64,000 nt of DNA, taken from Pedobacter soli. GTDB taxonomy: Bacteria; Bacteroidota; Bacteroidia; Sphingobacteriales; Sphingobacteriaceae. Positions within the stretch are counted from its first letter, which is position 1. Each line of letters begins with the position of its first letter. Shown piece by piece: positions 1 to 8,821 of the stretch. A program made the position numbers and the translations under genes. The notes below the pieces were generated by a model, which was not told the DNA's origin, made no database searches, and saw only the letters and a program-made list of their open reading frames with translations. Where the stretch lies: contig NZ_FMZH01000006.1 of NCBI RefSeq assembly GCF_900101435.1, positions 2,902 to 66,901 on the forward strand. Reading direction: 5' to 3'.

Positions 1-63
1 AACTAACACCTGCAAGCATAGAACTAACACCTGCAAGCATAGAACTAACGCCTGCAAGCATAG
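1..63. repeat. 21-bp tandem repeat, three copies, probably continuing upstream
   Basis: Three head-to-tail copies of a 21-base unit (AACTAACRCC then TGCAAGCATAG). Only one base differs between copies. A decayed partial copy may follow at about 64-80. The array reaches the window edge, so its true length is unknown. No coding signal. Confidence 0.9.
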
Positions 64-541
64 AACCAATACTTCAGGCAAACCTTATCACCCTTTTTGC
101 CGGGGACAAGGAGAAATAAAACAACAAGAGCTTTAAGATTAGCATCGCTGAGCACTTCGTGGTTCCTGCCTGCGCGGGAATGACGGATCTGCTAAGGGAA
201 TAATGCAGCTCCTTTCTAGCGCCATCCATCCCTCGACCGTCACCCTGAACTTGTTTCAGGGTCTCTCCACAACCCACGCGAGCTTTAAAGAGATGCTGAA
301 CCACCCCTCTCCACCTGTCCTGGCAAGTGTTCAGCATGACGACAAGAGGGAGAACGCGCACCGGGATCTTCTGCACCCTGCCCTCCGGCATAGGAGATGA
401 TGGCAGGAGAAGCTGTTGAAACTTATGCACAGCCCCACAATACCCCACAGAACCAAAACAGAGGCAAGAACGATTTTTCTTCGTTCCTAGCCGCTGTTGC
501 CAATAAAGTTTCGACTAGCTTATCCAACATCAGATCCAAGC

Positions 542-937
542 CTTGATTTTTGGTTACCTTTTTATCAAGAAAAAGGTAAGAGCCCCCGCGGCGGTGAGCG
601 GAAGAAATAAAAGCTGCTGAAAGCAGCTATAGCTTTAAGATTCCCAATCAAGTTGGGAATGACGGATCTCGGAAGGGAGTAATGAACGTCCTTCGACTAC
701 GCTCAGGATGACAAGCTAATGTATAAAACCTCTGCACCTTGCCATCTGCACCCTGCCCTCCGGCATAGGAGATTTTCGCAGGAAAAAGCACGAAAAGCTC
801 TGCACTGCCATTCATGCCCCCACTGCCCAAGGCAGGAACAAGCGCGTGTATTGGGCAAGGCGTGGGTAAGCGCCTGGAAACTGCCGCCATTAAGGTTTTC
901 GTAGGTTTTTACAAGAAAGGCTCCAGGCCTTGATTTT
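542..937. repeat. long direct repeat, copy 1 (partner at 1567-1962)
   Basis: Nearly identical to 1567-1962 at an offset of 1025 bases. Both copies begin with the ATCAAG-loop hairpin and continue through the AAGCTGCTGAAAGCAGC palindrome, the GGATCTCGGAAGGGAG block and the CGACTACGCTCAGGATGAC block. A shuffled third version of many of the same blocks lies between them. Confidence 0.8.
554..579. repeat. ATCAAG-loop hairpin, copy A
   Basis: Stem TTACCTTTTT / AAAAAGGTAA around the loop ATCAAG. A CTTGAT just upstream (542-547) is complementary to the loop. Same family as 941-966, 1579-1604 and 1966-1991. Confidence 0.8.
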
Positions 938-940
938 TGG

Positions 941-966
941 TTACCTTTTTATCAAGAAAAAGGTAA
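941..966. repeat. ATCAAG-loop hairpin, copy B
   Basis: Same 10-bp stem and ATCAAG loop as copy A, again with CTTGAT just upstream. Confidence 0.8.
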
Positions 967-1566
967 GAGCCCCCGCGGCGGTGAGCGGAAGAAAGCCTGT
1001 GTATACGGCATAGATAGCGAAAGCATTAAGATTCCCGCCTGCGCGGGAATGACGGATTTGCTAAGGTATTGGAAATATTCTTCTAAACAGATTGCCTGCC
1101 TGCAGCAGGCAGGCTTCAGCTCGCACAACCCGGCTTCGCAATGACGGATCGTGGATGGGAGTAATGAACGTCCTTCGACTACGCTCAGGATGACAAACTA
1201 AGAGGTACAATTCATTAGTCCATCCCCCTGATCCGATAGCTATCGGATTTGTTTCAGGGTCTCTCCATAACCGACACGAGCAATAAAGAGATGCTGAACC
1301 ACCCCTCTCCACCTGCCCTGGCAAGTGTTCAGCATGACGACAAGAGGGAGAACGCGCACTGGGGGTTTTCTGCACCCTGCTATCTGCATCCTGCCCTCCG
1401 GCATAGGAGATTTTTGCAGGAAAAAGCACGAAAAACTTTGCACCTACTTTCATGCCCCCACTGCCCAAGGCAGGACCAAGCGCGTGTACTGGGGAAGGCA
1501 TGGGTAAGCGCCTAGGAACTGCCGCCATTCAGCTTTTCGTAGGTTTTTACAAGAAAGGCTCCAGGC

Positions 1567-1962
1567 CTTGATTTTTGGTTACCTTTTTATCAAGAAAAAG
1601 GTAAGAGCCCCCGCGGCGGTGAGCGGAAGAAATAAAAGCTGCTGAAAGCAGCTATAGCTTTAAGATTCCCAATCAAGTTGGGAATGACGGATCTCGGAAG
1701 GGAGTAATGAACGTCCTTCGACTACGCTCAGGATGACAAGCTAATGTATAAAACCTCTGCACCCTGCTATCTGCACCCTGCCCTCCGGCATAGGAGATTT
1801 TCGCAGGAAAAAGCACGAAAAGCTCTGCACTGCCATTCATGCCCCCACTGCCCAAGGCAGGAACAAGCGCGTGTATTGGGCAAGGCGTGGGTAAGCGCCT
1901 AGGAACTGCCGCCATTAAGGTTTTCGTAGGTTTTTACAAGAAAAGATCCAGGCCTTGATCTT
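1567..1962. repeat. long direct repeat, copy 2
   Basis: Second copy of the roughly 395-bp block at 542-937, with a few substitutions only. It includes ATCAAG hairpin copy C at 1579-1604. Confidence 0.8.
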
Positions 1963-1965
1963 TTG

Positions 1966-1991
1966 TTACTTTTGGATCAAGCCAAAAGTAA
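1966..1991. repeat. ATCAAG-loop hairpin, copy D with changed stem
   Basis: Stem TTACTTTTGG / CCAAAAGTAA around the invariant loop ATCAAG, with CTTGAT at 1953-1958. The stem differs from copies A-C on both arms yet stays fully paired, so changes were compensatory. Confidence 0.8.
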
Positions 1992-2202
1992 GAGCGGTTC
2001 GGTGGCTAACCGAGGCAAGACGGTGCGAGGGGAAAGAAAGCAGCGATAGCTTTAAGATTCCCAATCAAGTTGGGAATGACGGATCGTTGAAGGGGATCAC
2101 TACCCGCCGTCACCCTGAATCGACGCGAGCTGTAAAGAGATGCTGATCCCGATGAATCGGGACAGCATGACGACAAGAAGAAGAACACCTCATAAAACAA
2201 AA

Positions 2203-2233
2203 AACCTATAAGATCATTACGACCTTATAGGTT
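2203..2233 (-). terminator. intrinsic terminator of the efflux operon
   Basis: Perfect 10-bp stem AACCTATAAG / CTTATAGGTT with an 11-base loop. On the minus strand it is followed by TTTTTTG and TTTT, about 40 bases after the outer membrane factor stop codon. Confidence 0.8.
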
Positions 2234-2271
2234 TCTTTGTGCTTTTATGCCTTAGCAGTTAAAAAAAGAAC

Positions 2272-3681
2272 TTAATTCCATCCTCCCCCTAACGACCGAT
2301 ACAAACCCACTACTGCATTTAACTGCTCCGCTTTAATCGTTGCCAGTTCCAGTTCGCTTTGCAGCAGGTTGCCTTGTGCCGTAATTACCTCTAAATAGTT
2401 GGCCATACCACTTTTAAACAGCAAGCTCGCATTGTGCGATGCCTGTTGCAGCGTTTGTGCCCTTTTTTCAGCAATGCTATACTGGTCTTTCAGTTTCTCA
2501 ACTTTAGTAAGTTCATCAGAAACTTCGCCTACCGCATTTAAAACCGACTGACGAAACTGAATCACCGTTTTCTCGCGGTCTATCTTAGCCAGTTCCAAAT
2601 TCGCTTTCAGCTGTCCGCGTTGAAAAATAGGTTGTGTAATACCGCCCGATACCAGACCGAACAACGAAGCCGGCACGTTAAACCAGTTACTTGCTTTAAA
2701 AGAGTTAACCCCACCACTCGCCGTAATTACAAGCGAAGGGTACAAACTCGCTTTCGCCACCCCTACTTTAGCATTCGCTACATCCAGTGCGAGTTCGGCA
2801 CTTTTAATATCCGGCCTGCGGCTCAACATCGCCGAAGGGAAACCTGCATTTAAATTAGCAGGGATACTCATTTTATCTAAGCGACTGGCACGGTTAATCG
2901 CTTTGGGCAAAGTACCAATCAGTACGCTTAAAGCATTTTCCTGTAAAGCTACATTTTGCTCCAGGCGCGGTACCAGCTGTGCCGCAACCAACTGTTGTGC
3001 CTGTGCCTGCTGTATCGCCAGCGAAGTTACCTGACCCGCGTCAAACTGCAGGTTAATAATCCGTAGCGTGCTGTCGTTCAGCTTTAAGTTTTTGCGGGCA
3101 ATTTCCAGTTGCGCATCCAGCATCAGCAAGTTATAATAACCTTGTGCTACATTGGCTACCAAACGCGTTTGTACCGCTTTGCGTGCTTCGGCAGTTTGTA
3201 AAAAACTCGCTAAAGCACCTGCTTTTTGGTTGCGGATCTTACCCCAGATATCGGCTTCCCAGAACAGGCCCAGGTTGGCACTGTAATCTTCAATATGCGT
3301 AGAACCTGTAAACTGGTTTAAACTCAATCCGTTTAAACTGTTATCAGACGGGCGACTCGAACTGGCCGTTACCTGTAGCTTCAGCTCAGGTATATTGCCC
3401 AGTTTCGATTGTTTAAACAACACTTCGGCCGCATCGATATTTTTCAATGCAATTTGCATGTCGTAATTTTTGGCCAGCGCCGTATCAATCAGGTTTTGTA
3501 CCGTAAGGTCATTAATAAAACTCTTCAGCGGCATATCGCCAACGCTTGATGAGTCCTGGGGCACTGCATTTCTAAACATTTTAGGCGCCAAACCTTCAGG
3601 CAGGGCCAGGTCTTTAGAAACCGAACATCCGCTCCACACCAAAGCAAGGAGCAGGATGGTATATAGATTAAACCGTTTCAT
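2272..3681 (-). CDS. outer membrane efflux lipoprotein (TolC/OprM, NodT type)
   Basis: Outer membrane channel of a tripartite RND efflux pump. The protein starts with a lipoprotein signal, hydrophobic LYTILLLALVWSG followed by the acylated Cys and CSVSKDLALPE, and is about 469 residues, usual for the family. Two repeated OEP domains rich in helical segments (FLQTAEARKAVQTRLVANVAQGYYNLL; LATIKAEQLNAVVGLYRSLGGGW at the C terminus) are typical. I prefer the ATG at 3681 (MKRFNLYT) over the one three codons upstream because it begins directly with the charged signal-peptide N region. The first 14 bases overlap the end of the RND pump gene, so the two are translationally coupled. Last gene of the operon. 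Substrate cannot be read from sequence. Confidence 0.93.
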   Translation of the reverse strand: MKRFNLYTILLLALVWSGCSVSKDLALPEGLAPKMFRNAVPQDSSSVGDMPLKSFINDLTVQNLIDTALAKNYDMQIALKNIDAAEVLFKQSKLGNIPELKLQVTASSSRPSDNSLNGLSLNQFTGSTHIEDYSANLGLFWEADIWGKIRNQKAGALASFLQTAEARKAVQTRLVANVAQGYYNLLMLDAQLEIARKNLKLNDSTLRIINLQFDAGQVTSLAIQQAQAQQLVAAQLVPRLEQNVALQENALSVLIGTLPKAINRASRLDKMSIPANLNAGFPSAMLSRRPDIKSAELALDVANAKVGVAKASLYPSLVITASGGVNSFKASNWFNVPASLFGLVSGGITQPIFQRGQLKANLELAKIDREKTVIQFRQSVLNAVGEVSDELTKVEKLKDQYSIAEKRAQTLQQASHNASLLFKSGMANYLEVITAQGNLLQSELELATIKAEQLNAVVGLYRSLGGGWN

Positions 3682-6600
3682 AAACTGCATGATTATTATT
3701 TACCGGTTCTTCATGGTGACGAACAACCGCTTTTTCTTTTTTAGATAGTTTTTCCTGTAAAGCCTGGAAGATGACAAAAAGTACAGGGATGATAAATAAA
3801 CCTAAAACCACACCAGATACCATCCCTCCGGCAGCACCGATACTGATAGAGTGGTTACCCTGTGCCGACGGACCCGTTGCAATACTCATCGGGAACAAAC
3901 CAAACACAAAGGCCAGTGAAGTCATGATAATTGGCCTGATCCTTAAACGCGCGGCTTCTATTGCCGAATCGAACAGGCTCAGCCCTGCCCTTCGTCGCTG
4001 CACCGCAAACTCTACAATCAGGATCGCATTTTTAGCCAGCAACCCGATGAGCATAATCAGTGCTACCTGTACATAGATGTTGTTTTCGATACCAGTTAAG
4101 CCCAATACCACAAACACCCCAAATACACCGGTAGGGATAGAAAGGATTACCGCCAATGGCAGGATATAACTTTCGTACTGTGCCGATAACAGGAAGTACA
4201 CAAATACCAGACAAAGCAGGAAGATCACAGTCGATTGTCCACCCGAAGAAATTTCCTCGCGGGTTTGGCCCGAGAATTCGTAGGCATAACCTGTTGGCAA
4301 TTGTTCTTTAGCCGTTTCTTCAATTGCTTTAATCGCATCACCCGAGCTGAAACCCGGTTTAGGGATGGCATTTACCTCGATAGAGTTAAACAGGTTATAA
4401 CGCGAAGCCGTTTCAGAACCATACACACGGGTTAATTTAACCAGCGTATTAACTGGCACACTTTCACCGTCTTTGTTTTTCACAAACACACGGTCAATAC
4501 TCGCCGGATCGGTCCTGTCGGCAATATCGGCCTGCACCACTACCCTGTAGTATTTACCAAAGCGGTTAAAATCCGAAGCCTGCGCCGTACCAAAATAAGT
4601 TTGCATGGTTTGCAAAATATCTTTTACGCTTACGCCCAGCTGATCGGCCTTTTCATTATTCACATCCAGTTGCAACTGCGGATAATCGGCTTTGTAAGAA
4701 GTAAAGGCAAAGGCAATGGCTGGTTTAGCCATTAATTTGGCGATAAAGTTATTGGCTACACCACTAAATTTATCCAGCCTGCCGTTTGTTTTATCCTGCA
4801 ACATCACATTCATCGCTTCCACGTTACTAAAGCCTGGCACTGTAGGGAAACTGAATACAAAGAAAGTACCCGCAGATATCGCGGCCATTTTAGCCCTTAC
4901 AATATTCTGGATTTCATCGATGTTTTTTACGGCTCCCCTTTCTTCATTCGGTTTTAACAATAAGAAAATCTGTCCGGCCGAAGGACTGTTCGATGCCGTT
5001 AAGAAGTTATAACCCGCCAGCGACATCACGAACCTCGCCGATGGCATCGCACGCAATTCTTTTTCGGCCTGTTGCAATATTTTATTGGTATTGGCTAACG
5101 AAGTTCCCGAAGGACTAGCCACCGCAATGGCCACAAAGCCTTGATCCTCTGTCGGGATAAAACCGGTTTTTGTTCTGCTTACCAGTAAAACCGTAATTGC
5201 AATAATGATAGCCAAACCAGCCATGCTGATCCATTTATTACGGATAAGTACTTTTAAGCCGCCAATATAGCGGTTGGTCATGTAGTTAAAGCCACCGTTA
5301 AAGCCTGCATAAAACTTCTCTACAAAACCTTTTTTAGGGGCATGGTGATCGCCTTCGGCATGTTTGTTCTTCAAAAATAAAGCTGCCAGCGCCGGACTTA
5401 AAGTTAAAGCGTTAACCGCCGAGATAATAATGGCGATGGCCATGGTTAAGGCAAACTGTTTGTAAAAGATCCCTGTAGAACCTGTCATAAAGCCTACCGG
5501 TAAAAATACCGCCGCCATTACCAGCGTAATCGATATAATGGCCCCGGTAATTTCGTTCATGGCCTCGGTAGTGGCTACCTTAGGGCTCATGCCGGGATTT
5601 TCTTCCATTTTGGCATGCACCGCTTCTACCACCACAATCGCATCATCTACCACAATACCAATGGCCAGTACAAGGGCAAACAGGGTTAACAGGTTAACTG
5701 AGAAACCGAACAGCTGCATAAAGAAGAAGGTACCAATAATGGCTACCGGTACTGCAATAGCCGGAATTAAGGTCGATCTGAAATCCTGAAGGAAGATAAA
5801 CACTACAATAAATACCAGTAAGAAGGCTTCAATCAAAGTATGTTCCACCTGGTTAATCGATTCATCAAGATCTGTTTTAGTACGGTAAAACTGGTTGAAT
5901 TTAATTCCCGCAGGAAAATCTTTCGATAGTTTGGCCATCAGTTTATCAATCGCAATCTGGATTTCATTGGCATTAGAGCCTGATAACTGAATTACCCCAA
6001 TCGTAATCCCATCACGACCGTTTAAACGGTTAACACTGCTGTAGCTATAAGCACCCAATTCAACACGGGCCACATCTTTTACGCGCAATATCGAACCATC
6101 AGCATTAGAGCGGATGGCAATGTTTTCGTACTCCTCAGGTTTCGTAAGCTTACCTTTATATTTAATTACATATTCAAAAGCCTCGTTACTGCGTTCGCCC
6201 AAACGGCCCGGCGCTGCTTCCAGGTTTTTATCCTGTATCGCACGCATTACTTCGTTAGGGGTAATCTTATAGGTAGCCAGCTGACTTGGGTTTAACCAGA
6301 TCCGCATCGAATAATCTTTAATCCCCCCAAATACACTGGCAGAACCTACTCCCGGAATACGTTTAATTTCTGGGATGATATTAATCTGCGCATAGTTGTT
6401 AACGAAAACCGCATCGTATTTTTTAGGATCTTCGGAGTACACCCCTATTGCACCAATAAAGCTGTTTTGCTGTTTCGTAGTGGTAATACCATATTGTACT
6501 ACCTCGGCAGGCAACTGGCTCGTAGCCTGCGAAACCCGGTTCTGCACGTTAACCGCTGCCTGATCGGGGTTGGTACCTTGCTGAAAGTAAACCGTGATGG

Positions 6601-6865
6601 CCAGCGTACCATCGTTACTGGCAGAGGAAGTCATGTAGGTCATGTTTTCCACACCATTAATTGCTTCCTCCAAAGATGGAGTAACCGAACGTAATATTGT
6701 TTCGGCATTAGCCCCCGGGTACACAGCAGTTACCAATACCGATGGAGGCGCGATATTCGGAAACCGCTCTAAGGGTAACTTTGTTAGGCCCAGTATACCA
6801 ACTATTACCAATAAGATGGAAATAACAGTTGAAAGTACCGGCCTGTTTATAAATTTCTGAAACAT
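3668..6865 (-). CDS. RND multidrug efflux permease (AcrB/MexB, HAE1 family)
   Basis: Inner membrane proton/drug antiporter of the tripartite pump. Full length at 1065 residues. It starts with MFQKFINRPVLSTVISILLV, the usual first transmembrane helix. The transmembrane core includes the proton-relay region VLAIGIVVDDAIVVVEA, with two adjacent Asp in TM4, and GNHSISIGAAGGM near the C terminus. The two periplasmic halves are present, each followed by five TM helices. Lies 21 bases downstream of the membrane fusion protein gene and overlaps the outer membrane factor gene. Expression is probably controlled by the TetR protein at 8162-8767. HAE1 pumps export amphiphilic drugs, dyes and bile salts; the actual substrate is unknown. 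Confidence 0.96.
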   Translation of the reverse strand: MFQKFINRPVLSTVISILLVIVGILGLTKLPLERFPNIAPPSVLVTAVYPGANAETILRSVTPSLEEAINGVENMTYMTSSASNDGTLAITVYFQQGTNPDQAAVNVQNRVSQATSQLPAEVVQYGITTTKQQNSFIGAIGVYSEDPKKYDAVFVNNYAQINIIPEIKRIPGVGSASVFGGIKDYSMRIWLNPSQLATYKITPNEVMRAIQDKNLEAAPGRLGERSNEAFEYVIKYKGKLTKPEEYENIAIRSNADGSILRVKDVARVELGAYSYSSVNRLNGRDGITIGVIQLSGSNANEIQIAIDKLMAKLSKDFPAGIKFNQFYRTKTDLDESINQVEHTLIEAFLLVFIVVFIFLQDFRSTLIPAIAVPVAIIGTFFFMQLFGFSVNLLTLFALVLAIGIVVDDAIVVVEAVHAKMEENPGMSPKVATTEAMNEITGAIISITLVMAAVFLPVGFMTGSTGIFYKQFALTMAIAIIISAVNALTLSPALAALFLKNKHAEGDHHAPKKGFVEKFYAGFNGGFNYMTNRYIGGLKVLIRNKWISMAGLAIIIAITVLLVSRTKTGFIPTEDQGFVAIAVASPSGTSLANTNKILQQAEKELRAMPSARFVMSLAGYNFLTASNSPSAGQIFLLLKPNEERGAVKNIDEIQNIVRAKMAAISAGTFFVFSFPTVPGFSNVEAMNVMLQDKTNGRLDKFSGVANNFIAKLMAKPAIAFAFTSYKADYPQLQLDVNNEKADQLGVSVKDILQTMQTYFGTAQASDFNRFGKYYRVVVQADIADRTDPASIDRVFVKNKDGESVPVNTLVKLTRVYGSETASRYNLFNSIEVNAIPKPGFSSGDAIKAIEETAKEQLPTGYAYEFSGQTREEISSGGQSTVIFLLCLVFVYFLLSAQYESYILPLAVILSIPTGVFGVFVVLGLTGIENNIYVQVALIMLIGLLAKNAILIVEFAVQRRRAGLSLFDSAIEAARLRIRPIIMTSLAFVFGLFPMSIATGPSAQGNHSISIGAAGGMVSGVVLGLFIIPVLFVIFQALQEKLSKKEKAVVRHHEEPVNNNHAVYETV

Positions 6866-6886
6866 GACTTTTAAAGTTTATTGTTT

Positions 6887-8089
6887 TTATTTTTTTGTAT
6901 TAGCAACAGCTACTTTATCTGCTGCTTTTTGAGGTTGGATCACCATGCCCTCCTGTAACTTATCAATGCCGCTTAACACAATCTGGTCGCCTACTTTAAC
7001 CCCCTCTTTAATCAGGTAATTTTCGCCGGCTTTACCCACAATGGTAATGGCTTGTTTTTTAACCTTACTGCTATCGCCAAGGGTAAACACAAATACTTTA
7101 TCCTGCATTTCAACCGTAGCCGATTGCGGTACCAGGATGGCATCGTTATGCAATAAACCCAAACGGATTTTACCGGTATTACCCGAGCGCAGCACGCCAT
7201 TGGCATTCGGGAAACTGGCCCTTAACGTAATGGCACCCGTGTTTTTATCAAACTGGCCATCAATCATATCTATTTTTCCTTTAACCGGATAAGTAGAATT
7301 ATCGGCCAATACCAGTTCTACTGCAGGTAAGTGTTTAATCCTGTCGGCAGGGCTATTGCCCGGGTAATTGTTGTTAAAGCTGTTGAAGTCGTTTTCGGCC
7401 AGCGAGAAATACACATGCACTTCATGGATATCCGATAACTGGGTTAAAGCAACCTGATCGGTTGGAGATACTAAACTCCCTTGTTTTTTCGGGATCCGGC
7501 CAATATAACCGCTTACGGTAGCCTTCACATTGGTATAACCCAGGTTAATTTGTGCCGAAGCTACATTGGCTTTAGCCTGCTCGGCATTGGCTTGTGCAAT
7601 TTTGTAGGCAGTTTTAGCTGTTTTTAACTGAATATCAGAAACAACCTTGTTTTGCACCAATGGCGTTAACTTATCTACCTCCAGCTGGGCATTTAAAATA
7701 GCAGCTTCAGCAGCATGTAAACTGGCTTTGGCATTGTTTAAAGCCTCGCGGTAAGGGTTTTCGTTAATTTTAAAAAGGGTTTGACCGGCAGTAACATAAG
7801 CACCTTCGTTAACCAGTACACTTTGTAAATAACCACTTACCTGTGGGCGTACATCAATATCAACAGCACCTTGTATAGATGCCGGATATTCGATATAGGT
7901 CGTTTCGGCACCTCCGTTAACCGAACTTACCGGTAAAACGGGTGGTGGTGGCGCAGCAGCACCTTGCTGGGGTGCCGATTTGCAACTCGCCAATACAATT
8001 GCCGCAAAAGCGAGAGCGAAAGTATATTTAACAAATGTAAATCGTTTAACAGTGTTAAATAATAAAAACAAACGATGTAGAGATTTCAT
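6887..8089 (-). CDS. efflux RND transporter periplasmic adaptor (AcrA/MexA, HlyD-like)
   Basis: Adaptor linking the RND pump to the outer membrane channel. About 400 residues with a lipoprotein signal ending AAIVLASC, then a proline-rich linker (APPPPVLPVSS). The biotinyl-lipoyl half motifs (RPQVSGYLQSVLVNEGAYVTAG and NVKATVSGYIGR) flank a coiled-coil hairpin rich in Ala and Lys. A beta-barrel and membrane-proximal domain follow. The only ATG places a candidate TetR operator (8045-8059) inside the first 15 codons and gives an unusually long signal peptide of about 36 residues. A later non-ATG start is possible, but none is obvious. 72 bases downstream of tetR. Confidence 0.94.
   Translation of the reverse strand: MKSLHRLFLLFNTVKRFTFVKYTFALAFAAIVLASCKSAPQQGAAAPPPPVLPVSSVNGGAETTYIEYPASIQGAVDIDVRPQVSGYLQSVLVNEGAYVTAGQTLFKINENPYREALNNAKASLHAAEAAILNAQLEVDKLTPLVQNKVVSDIQLKTAKTAYKIAQANAEQAKANVASAQINLGYTNVKATVSGYIGRIPKKQGSLVSPTDQVALTQLSDIHEVHVYFSLAENDFNSFNNNYPGNSPADRIKHLPAVELVLADNSTYPVKGKIDMIDGQFDKNTGAITLRASFPNANGVLRSGNTGKIRLGLLHNDAILVPQSATVEMQDKVFVFTLGDSSKVKKQAITIVGKAGENYLIKEGVKVGDQIVLSGIDKLQEGMVIQPQKAADKVAVANTKK
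8045..8059. promoter_or_regulatory. candidate TetR operator 2
   Basis: TTTAACAGTGTTAAA: 7-bp inverted arms around one central base. Same core as the operator at 8126-8146, 81 bases away. It falls just inside the annotated adaptor reading frame. Confidence 0.6.
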
Positions 8090-8125
8090 ATGATTTTAAA
8101 TTATAATGGATTTAAGATGTATAAA

Positions 8126-8146
8126 CTATTTAACAGTGTTAAATAG
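8126..8146. promoter_or_regulatory. candidate TetR operator 1
   Basis: Perfect 10-bp inverted repeat CTATTTAACA / TGTTAAATAG around a central G. It sits in the 72-bp gap between tetR and the adaptor gene. The TAAC-N3-GTTA core recurs at 8045-8059 and, degenerate, at 8793-8806. Position and symmetry suit a TetR-dimer site. Confidence 0.7.
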
Positions 8147-8161
8147 CAGGGTAAAAAAAAA

Positions 8162-8767
8162 TTAACTATTAATAGATAAGGTAATTCCCTTAATAGCGTC
8201 TTTTAAAATTTGCTGGTTCAGCTCGTTGGTTGTTCTGCCGTCGGGGCGTACCAGGTTGATGGAGATCAAACCGTGTATAATCGACCAATAGGTGTAGTAC
8301 TTTCTACAGATATCATCTTCCGATACCGGCTTTTTATCGAATAACGATTCAATTACATCGCCCAGCATACCGCCCACATTTTCTGCTTCGGGTAACGAGT
8401 TTTTAACGGTGCAACAAACCATATCCACACCGTACATCAACTGATAAAATTCTTTATGCGCAAAGGCGAAGTTCCAGTAGGCAATCCACATGGCTTCCAT
8501 CTGGTCGGCTGGTGCTTCGTGCTGGTCGCGGGCTTCTCGAATGTCTTTGGCCAGCATCAGGTATCCTCTTCTGGTTAACTCGAGCAGGATGCCTTCTTTG
8601 TTAGAAAAATATTCGTAAATAATCGGTGCAGTATATTCGATCTGATCGGCAATTTTACGCATACTCAATGCCTGCCAGCCTTCTGTTTGAACAATGTTCA
8701 AGGCAGCATCCAGAATTTTGGTCCTGGTTTCATCTTTTAAACGTAGTATTCTTTCTTTGCTTCCCAT
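8162..8767 (-). CDS. TetR/AcrR family transcriptional repressor of the efflux operon
   Basis: One-component repressor, about 201 residues. The N-terminal helix-turn-helix is clear (TKILDAALNIVQTEGWQALS, then MRKIADQIEYTAPIIYEYFSNKEGIL), followed by an all-helical ligand and dimerisation domain with a WHG-like region. I place the start at the ATG at 8767 (MGSKERILRLKDETR). An ATG 18 codons upstream (8821) would put both a TACATTTG box (8807-8814) and a TAAC-N3-GTTA site (8793-8806) inside the gene, and its extra residues do not look like family sequence. First gene of the pump operon, so ligand binding probably induces the pump and the repressor together. Confidence 0.92.
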   Translation of the reverse strand: MGSKERILRLKDETRTKILDAALNIVQTEGWQALSMRKIADQIEYTAPIIYEYFSNKEGILLELTRRGYLMLAKDIREARDQHEAPADQMEAMWIAYWNFAFAHKEFYQLMYGVDMVCCTVKNSLPEAENVGGMLGDVIESLFDKKPVSEDDICRKYYTYWSIIHGLISINLVRPDGRTTNELNQQILKDAIKGITLSINS

Positions 8768-8792
8768 GACTGGAATATAAGGTGTAAATAAT

Positions 8793-8814
8793 CTAACACC
8801 GTTAAGCAAATGTA
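8793..8814 (-). promoter_or_regulatory. tetR promoter -7 box with adjacent degenerate operator
   Basis: On the minus strand TACATTTG (8807-8814) matches the Bacteroidota -7 consensus TAnnTTTG. It is followed directly by CTTAACGGTGTTAG (8793-8806), which shares the TAAC-N3-GTTA core of the operators at 8045 and 8126. A repressor bound there would cover the start site. No convincing -33 TTG was found at ideal spacing. Confidence 0.5.
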
Positions 8815-8821
8815 GAACCAA

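Larger units (their letters stand above)
64..2202. other. gene-free block of interspersed intergenic repeats
   Basis: About 2.1 kb without a credible gene. It is a patchwork of short repeats in several copies: GGGAATGACGGATC blocks, CTTCGACTACGCTCAGGATGACAA, GTTCAGCATGACGACAAGAG, CTGCCCTCCGGCATAGGAGA and ATCAAG-loop hairpins. Open frames here only translate these repeats (peptides such as CHPERSRR). No start signals or conserved domains are seen. Confidence 0.8.

Noticed and set aside
74..2200. Several open frames encoding peptides with CHPERSRR, VIPAQAGT and similar strings
   Set aside because: They are translations of interspersed intergenic repeats, overlap on both strands and lack domains or start signals.
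8768..8821. Longer TetR start at 8821
   Set aside because: It would include the TACATTTG box and the degenerate operator in the coding sequence; family N termini begin near the ATG at 8767.
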